DNA of 64,000 nt. Origin: Crossiella sp. S99.2 (lineage in GTDB: Bacteria; Actinomycetota; Actinomycetes; Mycobacteriales; Pseudonocardiaceae). Shown in pieces: positions 55,015 to 62,069 of the stretch. Numbering within the stretch: position 1 is the stretch's first letter; each line of letters opens with the position of its first letter. The notes under the pieces were generated by a model. The model did no database searches, was not told where the DNA came from, and saw only the letters and a list, made by a program, of their open reading frames with translations. Position numbers and translations under genes: made by a program. The DNA is taken from contig NZ_JALMDK010000010.1 in the NCBI RefSeq assembly GCF_023094165.1, positions 124,001 through 188,000 on the forward strand, written 5' to 3'.

Positions 55015-55890
55015 ATGCGCAAGATCATCACCGCGGTCACCGCGGCCGCCCTGCTCGTCGCGGGCGCGGCCCAGCCGGTCGGCGCCGAACCGGCGGCCGA
55101 GCCAGGTCGCGGGCACTACGTCGAGGTCAACGGACTGCGGTCGTACTACGAGGTGCACGGGCACGGCCGGGGTGTGCCGCTGGTGCTGGTGCACGGCGCG
55201 TTCTCGGCCACCGGCACCTCCTTCGCCGAGCTGCTGCCGCGGCTGGCCCGCGGCCGCAAGGTCATCTCGGTCGAACTTCAGGGCCACGGCCACACCGCCG
55301 ACATCGACCGCCCGCTGACCCTGCCGGGCATGGCCGATGACACCGCCGCGCTGCTGCGGGCGATCGGCGTGCCGCAGGCCGACGTCTTCGGCTACAGCAT
55401 GGGCGCCGGGGTCGCGTTGTCGCTGGCCCTGCGCCACCCCGGCCAGGTGCGCAAACTGGTGCTCGCCTCGGTCGCCTACACCCTGGACGGCATGCACCCG
55501 GGCATGGTCGAGTCGATGGAGAACCTCAAGCCCGAGCACCTGATGCAGACGCCGTACTACGCCGAGTACGTGCGCATCGCGCCACGCCCGCAGGACTTCC
55601 CGCGCCTGGTGGAGAAGGTCAAGAACTACCTGCGCGCCTTCCCCCGGATCACCCCGGAGCAGCTGCGCGCGGTGACCGCGCCGGTGCTGTTGATCGCCGG
55701 GGACTCCGACATCATCCGGCTCGCGCACACGGTGGAGCTGTTCGCCCACTTCGGCGGCGGGGTGAACGGGGATGTGGCCGGGCTGCCCAAGTCGAGGCTG
55801 GCGGTGTTGCCCGGCACCAAGCACACCACGGTGACCAGTCAGCCGGCGCTGCTGTTCCCGTTGATCCCGGACTTCCTCGGCGCGGCCTGA
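55015..55890 (+). CDS. Exported alpha/beta-fold hydrolase
   Basis: This 291-residue protein has a signal peptide at residues 1-24 (RKIITAVTAAALLVAGAAQP). The alpha/beta hydrolase domain has the oxyanion motif VHGAFS, the nucleophile GYSMGAG (Ser), the acid in IAGDSDIIR and the His in GTKHTTV. ATG 55015 has GGAGGAACC upstream. EVNGLRSYYEVHGHG is a typical start of esterase, epoxide- or haloperoxidase-type members. Its pairing with the Baeyer-Villiger gene suggests lactone or ester hydrolysis, though the signal peptide separates it from the cytoplasmic monooxygenase. Confidence 0.88.
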   Translation: MRKIITAVTAAALLVAGAAQPVGAEPAAEPGRGHYVEVNGLRSYYEVHGHGRGVPLVLVHGAFSATGTSFAELLPRLARGRKVISVELQGHGHTADIDRPLTLPGMADDTAALLRAIGVPQADVFGYSMGAGVALSLALRHPGQVRKLVLASVAYTLDGMHPGMVESMENLKPEHLMQTPYYAEYVRIAPRPQDFPRLVEKVKNYLRAFPRITPEQLRAVTAPVLLIAGDSDIIRLAHTVELFAHFGGGVNGDVAGLPKSRLAVLPGTKHTTVTSQPALLFPLIPDFLGAA

Positions 55891-55997
55891 GCCGGGCCGG
55901 TCGCCTGGGCGCCGGTCGCTTGAGCGGAGTCGCTGGTCGGGGTAGGTCGTGGCGGTCATGGCAGCCACTCTCACCCGGTCTCGCGGCGAGTACCAGA

Positions 55998-56042
55998 GGA
56001 CTCTGCGTCCCTGGGACGGGGAGTCCCAGGGACGCAGAGTCC
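55998..56042. terminator. 19-bp perfect hairpin between convergent genes
   Basis: The arms 55998-56016 and 56024-56042 are perfectly complementary with a 7-nt loop. It should terminate both the hydrolase gene and the DeoR gene. Confidence 0.85.
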
Positions 56043-56049
56043 CTGTCTA

Positions 56050-56067
56050 TGCACGTTGGTGCACGTT
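56050..56067. promoter_or_regulatory. Two direct TGCACGTT boxes at the 3' side of the DeoR gene
   Basis: TGCACGTT occurs at 56050-56057 and 56060-56067, one helical turn apart, abutting the DeoR stop. The same 8-mer lies at 56856-56863 in the divergent promoter. The two positions could allow looping by the repressor. Confidence 0.5.
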
Positions 56068-56826
56068 TCAGTCCGCGTACAGGACCTCGACGCCGAGTTC
56101 GGTCAGCCGGCGCATGGTCGGGTCGGTGGCCGGGGTGTCGGTGACGATCCCGGCCACCGTGGTCAGCGGCAGCACCGAGAACGGCGAGGCCGCGCCGATC
56201 TTCTCCGAGCTGGCCAGCACGTAGGTGTCCGCGGCCTGCCCGGCCAGGGTCCGCTTCATCGCGGCCTCGTCGGCGTCACCCGTGGTCAGTCCAGCCTCCG
56301 GGTGCACCCCGGTGACGCCCAGCAGGAACAGGTCCGCGCGCACGCCCAGGGCCGCCTCGACCGCGGCCGCGCCGCAGGTGACCAGGGAGTGCTTGAACAG
56401 CCGCCCGCCGAGCAGGACCACCTCGACGTGCGGATGGTCCACGAAGGCCACGGCCACGGTCGGGCTGTGCGTGACCACGGTGGCCGCCAGGTCCAGGGGC
56501 AGTCGCCGGGCCACCGCGAGCGCCGTGGTGCCGCCGTCCAGGAGCACCGTGCTGCGCGGCCGGATCAGCGCCGCGGCCCGCGCGGCCACCCGCTGTTTGG
56601 CCGAGACCCGCAGGTTCTCCCTGGTGGCGTAGTCGCCGACGGCTGGGCTGACCGGCAGCGCGCCGCCGTAGACCCGCTGGCACAACCCGTCCGCGGCCAG
56701 CTCGCGCAGGTCCCGGCGGATGGTGTCCTCGGAGGTGCCCAGCTCGGTCGCGAGGTCCTTGGCCACGATCCGGCCGGTGCTCCGCAACCGCTCCAGCAGC
56801 AGCTCACGACGCTGCGCGCTCAGCAT
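56068..56826 (-). CDS. DeoR-family transcriptional regulator
   Basis: This is a 252-residue repressor. The helix-turn-helix is MLSAQRRELLLERLRSTGRI, VAKDLATELGTSEDTIRRDL and RELAADGLCQRVYGGAL. The C-terminal DeoRC sugar-phosphate-sensing domain has LLDGGTTALAVARRLP, VLLGGRLFKHSLVTCG, FLLGVTGVHPEAGLTTGD and VLASSEKIGAASPF. ATG 56826 has AAGGAGAAG upstream. It is divergent from the DUF4406 gene, with TGCACGTT boxes nearby. The effector is probably a phosphorylated sugar, deoxyribose- or nucleoside-derived if the neighbour is a guide (inference). Confidence 0.93.
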   Translation of the reverse strand: MLSAQRRELLLERLRSTGRIVAKDLATELGTSEDTIRRDLRELAADGLCQRVYGGALPVSPAVGDYATRENLRVSAKQRVAARAAALIRPRSTVLLDGGTTALAVARRLPLDLAATVVTHSPTVAVAFVDHPHVEVVLLGGRLFKHSLVTCGAAAVEAALGVRADLFLLGVTGVHPEAGLTTGDADEAAMKRTLAGQAADTYVLASSEKIGAASPFSVLPLTTVAGIVTDTPATDPTMRRLTELGVEVLYAD

Positions 56827-56855
56827 GCACACTTCTCCTTGTTTTTGCCGACTTG

Positions 56856-56863
56856 TGCACGTT
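56856..56863. promoter_or_regulatory. TGCACGTT box overlapping the DUF4406 -10
   Basis: This third copy of the box ends on the first base of TACCGT (56863-56868), which is the likely -10 of the leaderless DUF4406 gene (7 nt before ATG 56876). Confidence 0.5.
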
Positions 56864-56875
56864 ACCGTGATGGTC

Positions 56876-57253
56876 ATGAGTACACCACTGCTGATTCTGA
56901 TCGCCGGTCCCTACCGCTCCGGCACCGGCGACGACCCGGCCAAGCTGGCCGCCAACCTGCGCGCCCTGGAACAGGCGGCCTGGCCGATCTTCCGCAGCGG
57001 GCACCTGCCGATGATCGGCGAATGGGTCGCGCTGCCGGTGCTGCGTGGCGCGGGCGGCACCGGCCCGGCCGATCCCCTGGCCGAGGAGATCATGTACCCC
57101 ACCGCCGACCGCCTGCTGCACCACTGCGACGCGGTGCTGCGGCTGCCCGGCGAGTCGAAAGGCGCCGACCAGGACGTGGCCATCGCGCAGCAGCGTGGCC
57201 TGCCGATCTACCGCCGGATCGAGGACATCCCCGGCTACCGCGCCACCGGCTGA
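56876..57253 (+). CDS. DUF4406 / nucleoside 2-deoxyribosyltransferase-like protein
   Basis: This is a 125-residue protein with the fold of nucleoside 2-deoxyribosyltransferases. The start motif is LLILIAGPYRSGTGDDPAKL (GPYR loop). It continues with LRALEQAAWPIFRSGHLPMI and ends with the DAVLRLPGESKGADQDVAIA region, where the Glu is the catalytic-type residue. ATG 56876 is favoured by a TACCGT hexamer 7 nt upstream; ATG 56870 is in frame. It is regulated by the divergent DeoR protein in all likelihood. Its 3' end overlaps the convergent LLM gene by 19 bp. Confidence 0.8.
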   Translation: MSTPLLILIAGPYRSGTGDDPAKLAANLRALEQAAWPIFRSGHLPMIGEWVALPVLRGAGGTGPADPLAEEIMYPTADRLLHHCDAVLRLPGESKGADQDVAIAQQRGLPIYRRIEDIPGYRATG

Positions 57254-58128
57254 GGCAGCAGCGCCCCGGCCAGCGCACGCCAGTGCGGCATCGCCGACTC
57301 GCCGGGTCGCACGCCGATGACCTGCACGCCGACATGATCGGCCCCGGCGTCGAGGTGGTGGTGCAGCTTGCCGGCGATGGTGTCCAGATCGCCCCAGAGC
57401 ACCAGATCGTCGACGAGGCGGTCACTGCCCCGGCCGCCGTCCAGGTCCGCCTCGGTGTAGCCCAGCCGCAGGAACTTGGCCACGTTGTACTTGCTGGTCA
57501 GGTACACGTGCAGGTGCTCGCGGGCGATCTCCCTGGCGCGGGCCGGATCGCGCTCGAACAGCACCGCCTGCTCGACGCCGAGGAACGGCACCGCGCCCAG
57601 CACCTCCCGCGCCTGCGCAGTGTGCCGCACCGACACGTGATAGGTGTGCGCGCCGGCCGACTGATCGCGGGCCAGTGCCAGCATCTTCGGTCCGTAGGCG
57701 GCCAGGATCCGGCGCGCCGGGGCCTGGGGGAGTGGGTTCGCGCTGGTCACCGCGTCCATGTCGGCGAGATAGTCGCGCATGGCTTGCAGGGGCTGCTGAC
57801 CTGGGCGTTCGCCGCCGAAGCCGAGGCCGAGCAGATGGCGGTCCGGATAGGCGTCGGCCAGCAGCAGGGCCGCGCCGCGGGTCCAGCGGGGTTCGCGGGA
57901 GAAGATCCGCGCGATGCCGTTGACCACGATGATCCGCTCGGTGGCCGAGAGCAGGAAACCGGCGTGCGTCAGCGCCTCCCGGCCGTCCCGTTCCGGGATC
58001 CAGAACGCGGGCCAGCCCAGGGCTTCCAGCTCCTGGATCGAGTCCCGCATCTGGCTGGCCGGCTGGTCCTCGAAGTCGAACGTCCAGACGCCGAAGCGGC
58101 CCAGGTCCATGCCCTCGATGTTGCCCAC
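57235..58128 (-). CDS. LLM-class (F420-dependent-type) oxidoreductase
   Basis: This is a 297-residue luciferase-like TIM barrel. GTG 58128 follows AGGAG by 7 nt. Family marks are LGRFGVWTFDFEDQPASQMR, ALGWPAFWIPERDGREALT, IARIFSREPRWTRGAALLLA, FLLGLGFGGERPGQQPLQAM-type text (HLLGLGFGGERPG) and RRILAAYGPKMLALARDQSA. This matches actinobacterial TIGR03620-type F420-dependent enzymes. The substrate is unknown. The ArsR gene lies upstream on the same strand with an inverted repeat in the gap. Confidence 0.9.
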   Translation of the reverse strand: MGNIEGMDLGRFGVWTFDFEDQPASQMRDSIQELEALGWPAFWIPERDGREALTHAGFLLSATERIIVVNGIARIFSREPRWTRGAALLLADAYPDRHLLGLGFGGERPGQQPLQAMRDYLADMDAVTSANPLPQAPARRILAAYGPKMLALARDQSAGAHTYHVSVRHTAQAREVLGAVPFLGVEQAVLFERDPARAREIAREHLHVYLTSKYNVAKFLRLGYTEADLDGGRGSDRLVDDLVLWGDLDTIAGKLHHHLDAGADHVGVQVIGVRPGESAMPHWRALAGALLPQPVAR

Positions 58129-58173
58129 GGTTCGTCTCCTGCCTGGCGGCCGGGGCCGCCTTCTCTGATCGAC

Positions 58174-58194
58174 GAATCGAAGTATCGCAGATTC
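58174..58194. promoter_or_regulatory. GAATC-N11-GATTC inverted repeat, candidate ArsR operator
   Basis: The repeat lies in the 112-bp gap between the ArsR gene and the LLM gene, 46 bp before the LLM start. It is surrounded by further ATCGA/TCGAT elements. Confidence 0.45.
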
Positions 58195-58240
58195 TCGATA
58201 TGAAAAGCGGCGGATCCGGCGAACGCGGTGCGGATCGGGG

Positions 58241-58540
58241 CTAGAGGGTGCGGCCGAGCACGTCGATGAGCTGGGAAATCCGCTGCTCATCGCGCTGGTA
58301 GTGGGTCCACTTCCCGACCCGGGTCGAGCGCACCAGCCCGGCGCGTTCCAGCGAGGCCAGATACGCCGACACCGTCGACTGGGCGAGCCCGATCTTGGCC
58401 TGGATGTGGCTCACGCACACCCCGACCTCGTTGATCTCCGGGAAGTGCCGTTCCGGCTCGCGCAGCCACTGCAGCAACTGCAACCGCACCGGGTTGGCCA
58501 GCGCCTTGAACACCTCGACCAGCTGTGCCGAGTCGGTCAT
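58241..58540 (-). CDS. ArsR-family transcriptional regulator
   Basis: This is a 99-residue winged-helix repressor: ALANPVRLQLLQWLREPERH, then CVSHIQAKIGLAQSTVSAYL and ASLERAGLVRSTRVGKWTHY. It has a single Cys (VCVSHI) in front of the recognition helix, too few for the usual metal site, so sensing of a non-metal signal is likely. It is placed upstream of the LLM oxidoreductase gene on the same strand. The neighbouring GntR gene ends 1 bp before its start, which suggests they may be read together. Confidence 0.92.
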   Translation of the reverse strand: MTDSAQLVEVFKALANPVRLQLLQWLREPERHFPEINEVGVCVSHIQAKIGLAQSTVSAYLASLERAGLVRSTRVGKWTHYQRDEQRISQLIDVLGRTL

Positions 58541-58541
58541 C

Positions 58542-59249
58542 TCAGGCCTCGCCGTCCGGTTCCCAGCTCAACAGCCGGACCCGGCTGACCGTGCGCACGT
58601 GCCGCCGCATCGCCGCGGTCGCCGCCGCCCCGTCCCGGGCCCGGATGGCCGCCGCGATCCGCCAGTGCTGCTCCAGGGACTTCTCCGGTCTGCCCTGCTG
58701 GCGCAGTGATTCCGTCCGGCTTTCCGCGATCTGGTCGGCGATCATGCGCATGAACTCGGCCAGCAGCGAACTCCGGGCCGCCGCGGTGATCGCCGCGTGG
58801 AACCGCCGGTCGCCCTCCAGGCCGTACTCGCCCGCGTCGATCTCCTGCTTCATCAGCGCCAGAGCCGATTCGATCTCCGCCAGGTCGTCCTCGGTACGGC
58901 GTTCGGCGGCCAGTTCGGCGAGCTTGGTCTCCAGCGCCTCGCGGGCTTCCAGGACGTCCGGGAGCCGGCGGCGGCGGTCGACCAGGGCGGCCACCGGTTC
59001 GGCGTCCAGGGTGTCGTGCAACAGGTAGCTGCCGCCGCCGTGCCGGACGTCGACCAGGCCCTGCACTTCCAGCACCACGATCGCCTGTTTCACCGAAGCG
59101 CGACTGACGCCGAGCCGTTCGGCCAGTTCCCGTTCGGGCGGAAGTCGATCGCCCGCGCGCAGGCCCGCGCTGCTCACGTAGTCGCGCAGACTGGCCACCA
59201 CCTGCTCATACAGGCGTGGGCGGTTGATCGGACGCAGGGTGTCGGACAC
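58542..59249 (-). CDS. FCD-class GntR regulator of the malonate genes (MatR-like)
   Basis: This 235-residue repressor has an N-terminal GntR helix-turn-helix (RLYEQVVASLRDYVSSAGLR, LPPERELAERLGVSRASVKQ, LEVQGLVDVRHGGGSYL). The C-terminal FCD ligand domain has EALETKLAELAAERRTEDD, DRRFHAAITAAA and a late His in HWRIAAAIRARD. GTG 59249 follows GAGGGGG by 8 nt and is preferred to ATG 59282. It is divergent from matC-matB. The MatR regulators of rhizobial malonate operons belong to the same class and respond to malonate. A dyad at 59313-59331 is the likely operator. Confidence 0.9.
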   Translation of the reverse strand: MSDTLRPINRPRLYEQVVASLRDYVSSAGLRAGDRLPPERELAERLGVSRASVKQAIVVLEVQGLVDVRHGGGSYLLHDTLDAEPVAALVDRRRRLPDVLEAREALETKLAELAAERRTEDDLAEIESALALMKQEIDAGEYGLEGDRRFHAAITAAARSSLLAEFMRMIADQIAESRTESLRQQGRPEKSLEQHWRIAAAIRARDGAAATAAMRRHVRTVSRVRLLSWEPDGEA

Positions 59250-59312
59250 CGGCACTTCCCCCTCGGCGGACAGTGCCCGCAACGGTAGCAGTTGACCGCG
59301 CGAGTGGCCTGA

Positions 59313-59331
59313 TGGTTCAGTGGCTGAGCCA
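59313..59331. promoter_or_regulatory. TGGTTCAG-TGG-CTGAGCCA dyad, probable GntR operator
   Basis: Seven of eight arm positions are complementary. The dyad lies between the divergent GntR and matC genes, 22 bp before the matC ATG. Confidence 0.55.
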
Positions 59332-59353
59332 ATCTAGCGCCCCGGGAGCCACC

Positions 59354-60595
59354 ATGTCCGCAGAGATCATCTCGATTCTCGCGCTGGCCGCCATCTTCGT
59401 GGTGGCCTCGGTGTGGTCGGTCAACATGGGGGTGCTGGCCTTCGCGGCCGCGTTCCTGGTCGGCACCTTCGCCGGCGGCCTGTCCACCGAGGAGATCATG
59501 GCCGGATTCCCCGGCGGGATCTTCGTGGTGCTGGTCGGGGTCACCTACCTGTTCGCCATCGCCCGCGCCAACGGCACCACGGACTGGCTGGTCGCGGCCG
59601 CGGTCCGGCTGGCGAGGGGCAGGCTCGCGGTCATCCCGTGGGTGATGTTCGTGGTCTCCGCGCTGCTCACCGCGATCGGCGCGGTCAGCCCCGCCGCGGT
59701 GGCCATCGTCGCGCCCATTGCCCTCGGCTTCGCTGCCAAGTACAAGATCAACCCGCTGCTGATCGGCATCATGGTCGTGCACGGCGCGCAGGCGGGCGGG
59801 TTCTCCCCGATCAGCGTCTACGGCGCCATCGTCAACGGCCTGGTGGACAAGAACGGCCTGCCCGGCAGCCCGGTCGCGGTGTTCCTGGCCAGCCTGGTCG
59901 CCAACCTGATCATCGCGGTGATCGCCTTCCTGGTGCTCGGCGGCCTCAAGCTCGCCCGCGGCACCAGCGCGCTCGACGGCGCGCAGGAGCCGATCCGGCT
60001 CAACCGGGACCGGGTGCTCACCCTGGCCGGACTGGTCGTGCTGGTCGCGCTCACCCTCGCCTTCAACCTCGACGTCGGCCTGGTCGCCATCACCATCGCG
60101 GTGGTGCTCGGCCTGCTCTCCCCACAGATCCACAAGAGCGCGATCGGCCAGATCACCTGGCCCACCGTGCTGCTCATCTGCGGGGTGCTCACCTACGTCG
60201 GCGTGCTGCAGAAGATCGGCGCCATCACCTACATCGCTGGCGCGGTCAAGGACGTCGGCGCGCCACTGCTGGCCGCGCTGCTGCTCTGCTACATCGGCGC
60301 CGTGGTCTCCGCCTTCGCCTCCTCGGTCGGCCTGCTCGGCGCCACCATCCCCCTCGCGGTGCCGTTCCTGGCCGAGGGCACAGTGGGCCCGGTCGGCATG
60401 ATCGCCGCGCTGGCCGTCTCGGCCACCGTGGTCGACGTCAGCCCGTTCTCCACCAACGGCGCGATCGTGCTGGCCAACTCGGCCGAAGAAGAGCGCGAAC
60501 GCCTGTTCCGCCGGCTGATGGCCTATGGCGGCATCATCGTGGTGGCGGCCCCGCCGCTGCTGTGGCTCACCCTGGTCGTCCCCACTCTGCACTGA
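59354..60595 (+). CDS. matC: MatC-type dicarboxylate (malonate) transporter
   Basis: This is a 413-residue integral membrane carrier of the MatC/ion-transporter superfamily. ATG 59354 follows GGGAG by 5 nt. About 11 to 12 hydrophobic segments are visible, beginning IISILALAAIFVVASVWSVN. Family landmarks include FPGGIFVVLVGVTYLFAIAR, SPAAVAIVAPIALGFAAKYK, GFSPISVYGAIVNGLVDKNG and a terminal SATVVDVSPFSTNGAIVLAN. It should import malonate for MatB, the next gene after 22 bp. Confidence 0.9.
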   Translation: MSAEIISILALAAIFVVASVWSVNMGVLAFAAAFLVGTFAGGLSTEEIMAGFPGGIFVVLVGVTYLFAIARANGTTDWLVAAAVRLARGRLAVIPWVMFVVSALLTAIGAVSPAAVAIVAPIALGFAAKYKINPLLIGIMVVHGAQAGGFSPISVYGAIVNGLVDKNGLPGSPVAVFLASLVANLIIAVIAFLVLGGLKLARGTSALDGAQEPIRLNRDRVLTLAGLVVLVALTLAFNLDVGLVAITIAVVLGLLSPQIHKSAIGQITWPTVLLICGVLTYVGVLQKIGAITYIAGAVKDVGAPLLAALLLCYIGAVVSAFASSVGLLGATIPLAVPFLAEGTVGPVGMIAALAVSATVVDVSPFSTNGAIVLANSAEEERERLFRRLMAYGGIIVVAAPPLLWLTLVVPTLH

Positions 60596-60617
60596 ACCAC
60601 CGACGAAAGAGGCGCCC

Positions 60618-62069
60618 GTGTCCACACCGCTGTTCCCCGCCCTGGTCGACCCCACCGACCGGGAGGCGGTGCGGTTCGGCGACCTCGCGCTGAGTTACGC
60701 GCAGCTGGCCGCCGCCGCGGGCGCGCTGGCCAGGACCTCGGCCCCGGCCACCAGGGTCGCGGTGTGGGCGACCAACTCCATGCACACCTGCCTGGCCGTC
60801 ACCGGGGCCCTGCTCGCCGGGGTCCCGGTGATCCCGATCAACCCCAAATCGGGGGAGCGGGAACTCGGCCACATCCTCGGCGACAGCCGCCCTGACCTGG
60901 TCTTCGCCGCCGCTGAGGACACCCTGCCGCCCGCGCTGGCCGCCTTGCCGAGGATCGACGTCGACCCGGTCGCGCTGGCCGCCGAACCCCTCGGCGCACT
61001 CCCCGCCGAACCCGCACCGGAAGCCCCCGCGCTGATCGTCTACACCTCCGGCACCACCGGCCCGCCCAAGGGCGTGGTGCTGCCCCGGCGCGCGCTGGCG
61101 AGCAACCTGGACGGGCTCGCCGACGCCTGGGCCTGGACCAGCGCGGACACCCTGGTGCACGGCCTGCCGCTGTTCCACGTGCACGGGCTGATCGTCGGCA
61201 TCCTCGGCCCGCTGCGGCTGGGCGGGTCCGTGCGCCACCTCGGCCGGTTCAGCACCGAGGCCGCCGCCCGCGAGCTGGCCGGACCGGCCACGATGATGTT
61301 CGGCGTGCCCACCATGTACCACCGGCTGGCCGCCGACGTGGAGGCCGATCCGGAGCTGGCCGCGGCCATCGCCAAGGCCCGGCTGCTGGTCTCCGGCTCG
61401 GCCGCGCTGCCGGTCAGCGACCACCAGCGGATCACCGCGGCCACCGGGATCCAGGTCGTCGAGCGTTACGGCATGACAGAAACACTGATGAACTGCGCTG
61501 TCCGGGCGGACGGCGAACGCAGGCCCGGTACCGTCGGGGCGGCGGTGAACGGGGTCGAGGTGCGCTTGGTGGACGAGCAGGGCACGGTCGTGACGACCAG
61601 CGACGACGACACCGTCGGCGAGGTCGAGGTGCGCGGCCCGAACCTGTTCCTGGAGTACCTCAACCGGCCCGAGGCCACCGCCGAGGCCTTCCGGGACGGC
61701 TGGTTCCGCACCGGTGACGTGGCCACTCGCGCCGCCGACGGTTATCTCCGGCTGGTCGGGCGCAAAGCCACCGACCTGATCAAGAGCGGCGGCTACAAGA
61801 TCGGCGCCGGGGAGATCGAGAACGTGCTGCTGGAGCACCCGGACGTGGCCGAGGTGGCGATCACCGGCGAACCCGACCCCGATCTCGGCGAACGCATCGT
61901 CGCCTGGATCGTGCCTGCGCCCGGCCGCGACCCCCAGCCGGAAGAATTGGTGAACCTCGTGGCGACCCAGCTCGCTCCGCACAAGCGCCCGCGCCGCGTA
62001 CAGTTCCTCGACCGGTTGCCGCGCAACGAGATGGGAAAGATCATGAAGAGGTCGCTTGCCGGTGACTGA
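60618..62069 (+). CDS. matB: Malonyl-CoA synthetase (MatB-type)
   Basis: This is a 483-residue adenylate-forming enzyme making malonyl-CoA from malonate, ATP and CoA. GTG 60618 gives a length matching Streptomyces MatB (about 485). Motifs are the P-loop VYTSGTTGPPKGVVLP, LPLFHVHGLIVG, VERYGMTETLMN, GWFRTGDVA, GRKATDLIKSGGYKIGAGEI and the catalytic Lys in PRNEMGKIMK. It sits directly after the transporter and overlaps the carboxyltransferase gene by 8 bp. Malonyl-CoA could feed fatty acid or polyketide synthesis, or be decarboxylated by the next gene product. Confidence 0.93.
   Translation: MSTPLFPALVDPTDREAVRFGDLALSYAQLAAAAGALARTSAPATRVAVWATNSMHTCLAVTGALLAGVPVIPINPKSGERELGHILGDSRPDLVFAAAEDTLPPALAALPRIDVDPVALAAEPLGALPAEPAPEAPALIVYTSGTTGPPKGVVLPRRALASNLDGLADAWAWTSADTLVHGLPLFHVHGLIVGILGPLRLGGSVRHLGRFSTEAAARELAGPATMMFGVPTMYHRLAADVEADPELAAAIAKARLLVSGSAALPVSDHQRITAATGIQVVERYGMTETLMNCAVRADGERRPGTVGAAVNGVEVRLVDEQGTVVTTSDDDTVGEVEVRGPNLFLEYLNRPEATAEAFRDGWFRTGDVATRAADGYLRLVGRKATDLIKSGGYKIGAGEIENVLLEHPDVAEVAITGEPDPDLGERIVAWIVPAPGRDPQPEELVNLVATQLAPHKRPRRVQFLDRLPRNEMGKIMKRSLAGD

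Noticed and set aside
53290..55974. 894-codon minus-strand frame opposite the Baeyer-Villiger and hydrolase genes
   Set aside because: It has shadow composition, and both genes on the other strand carry complete catalytic motifs and good start signals.
56056..58203. 715-codon plus-strand frame over the DeoR and LLM genes
   Set aside because: It covers three genes in other frames and one terminator-flanked promoter, with no recognisable domain.
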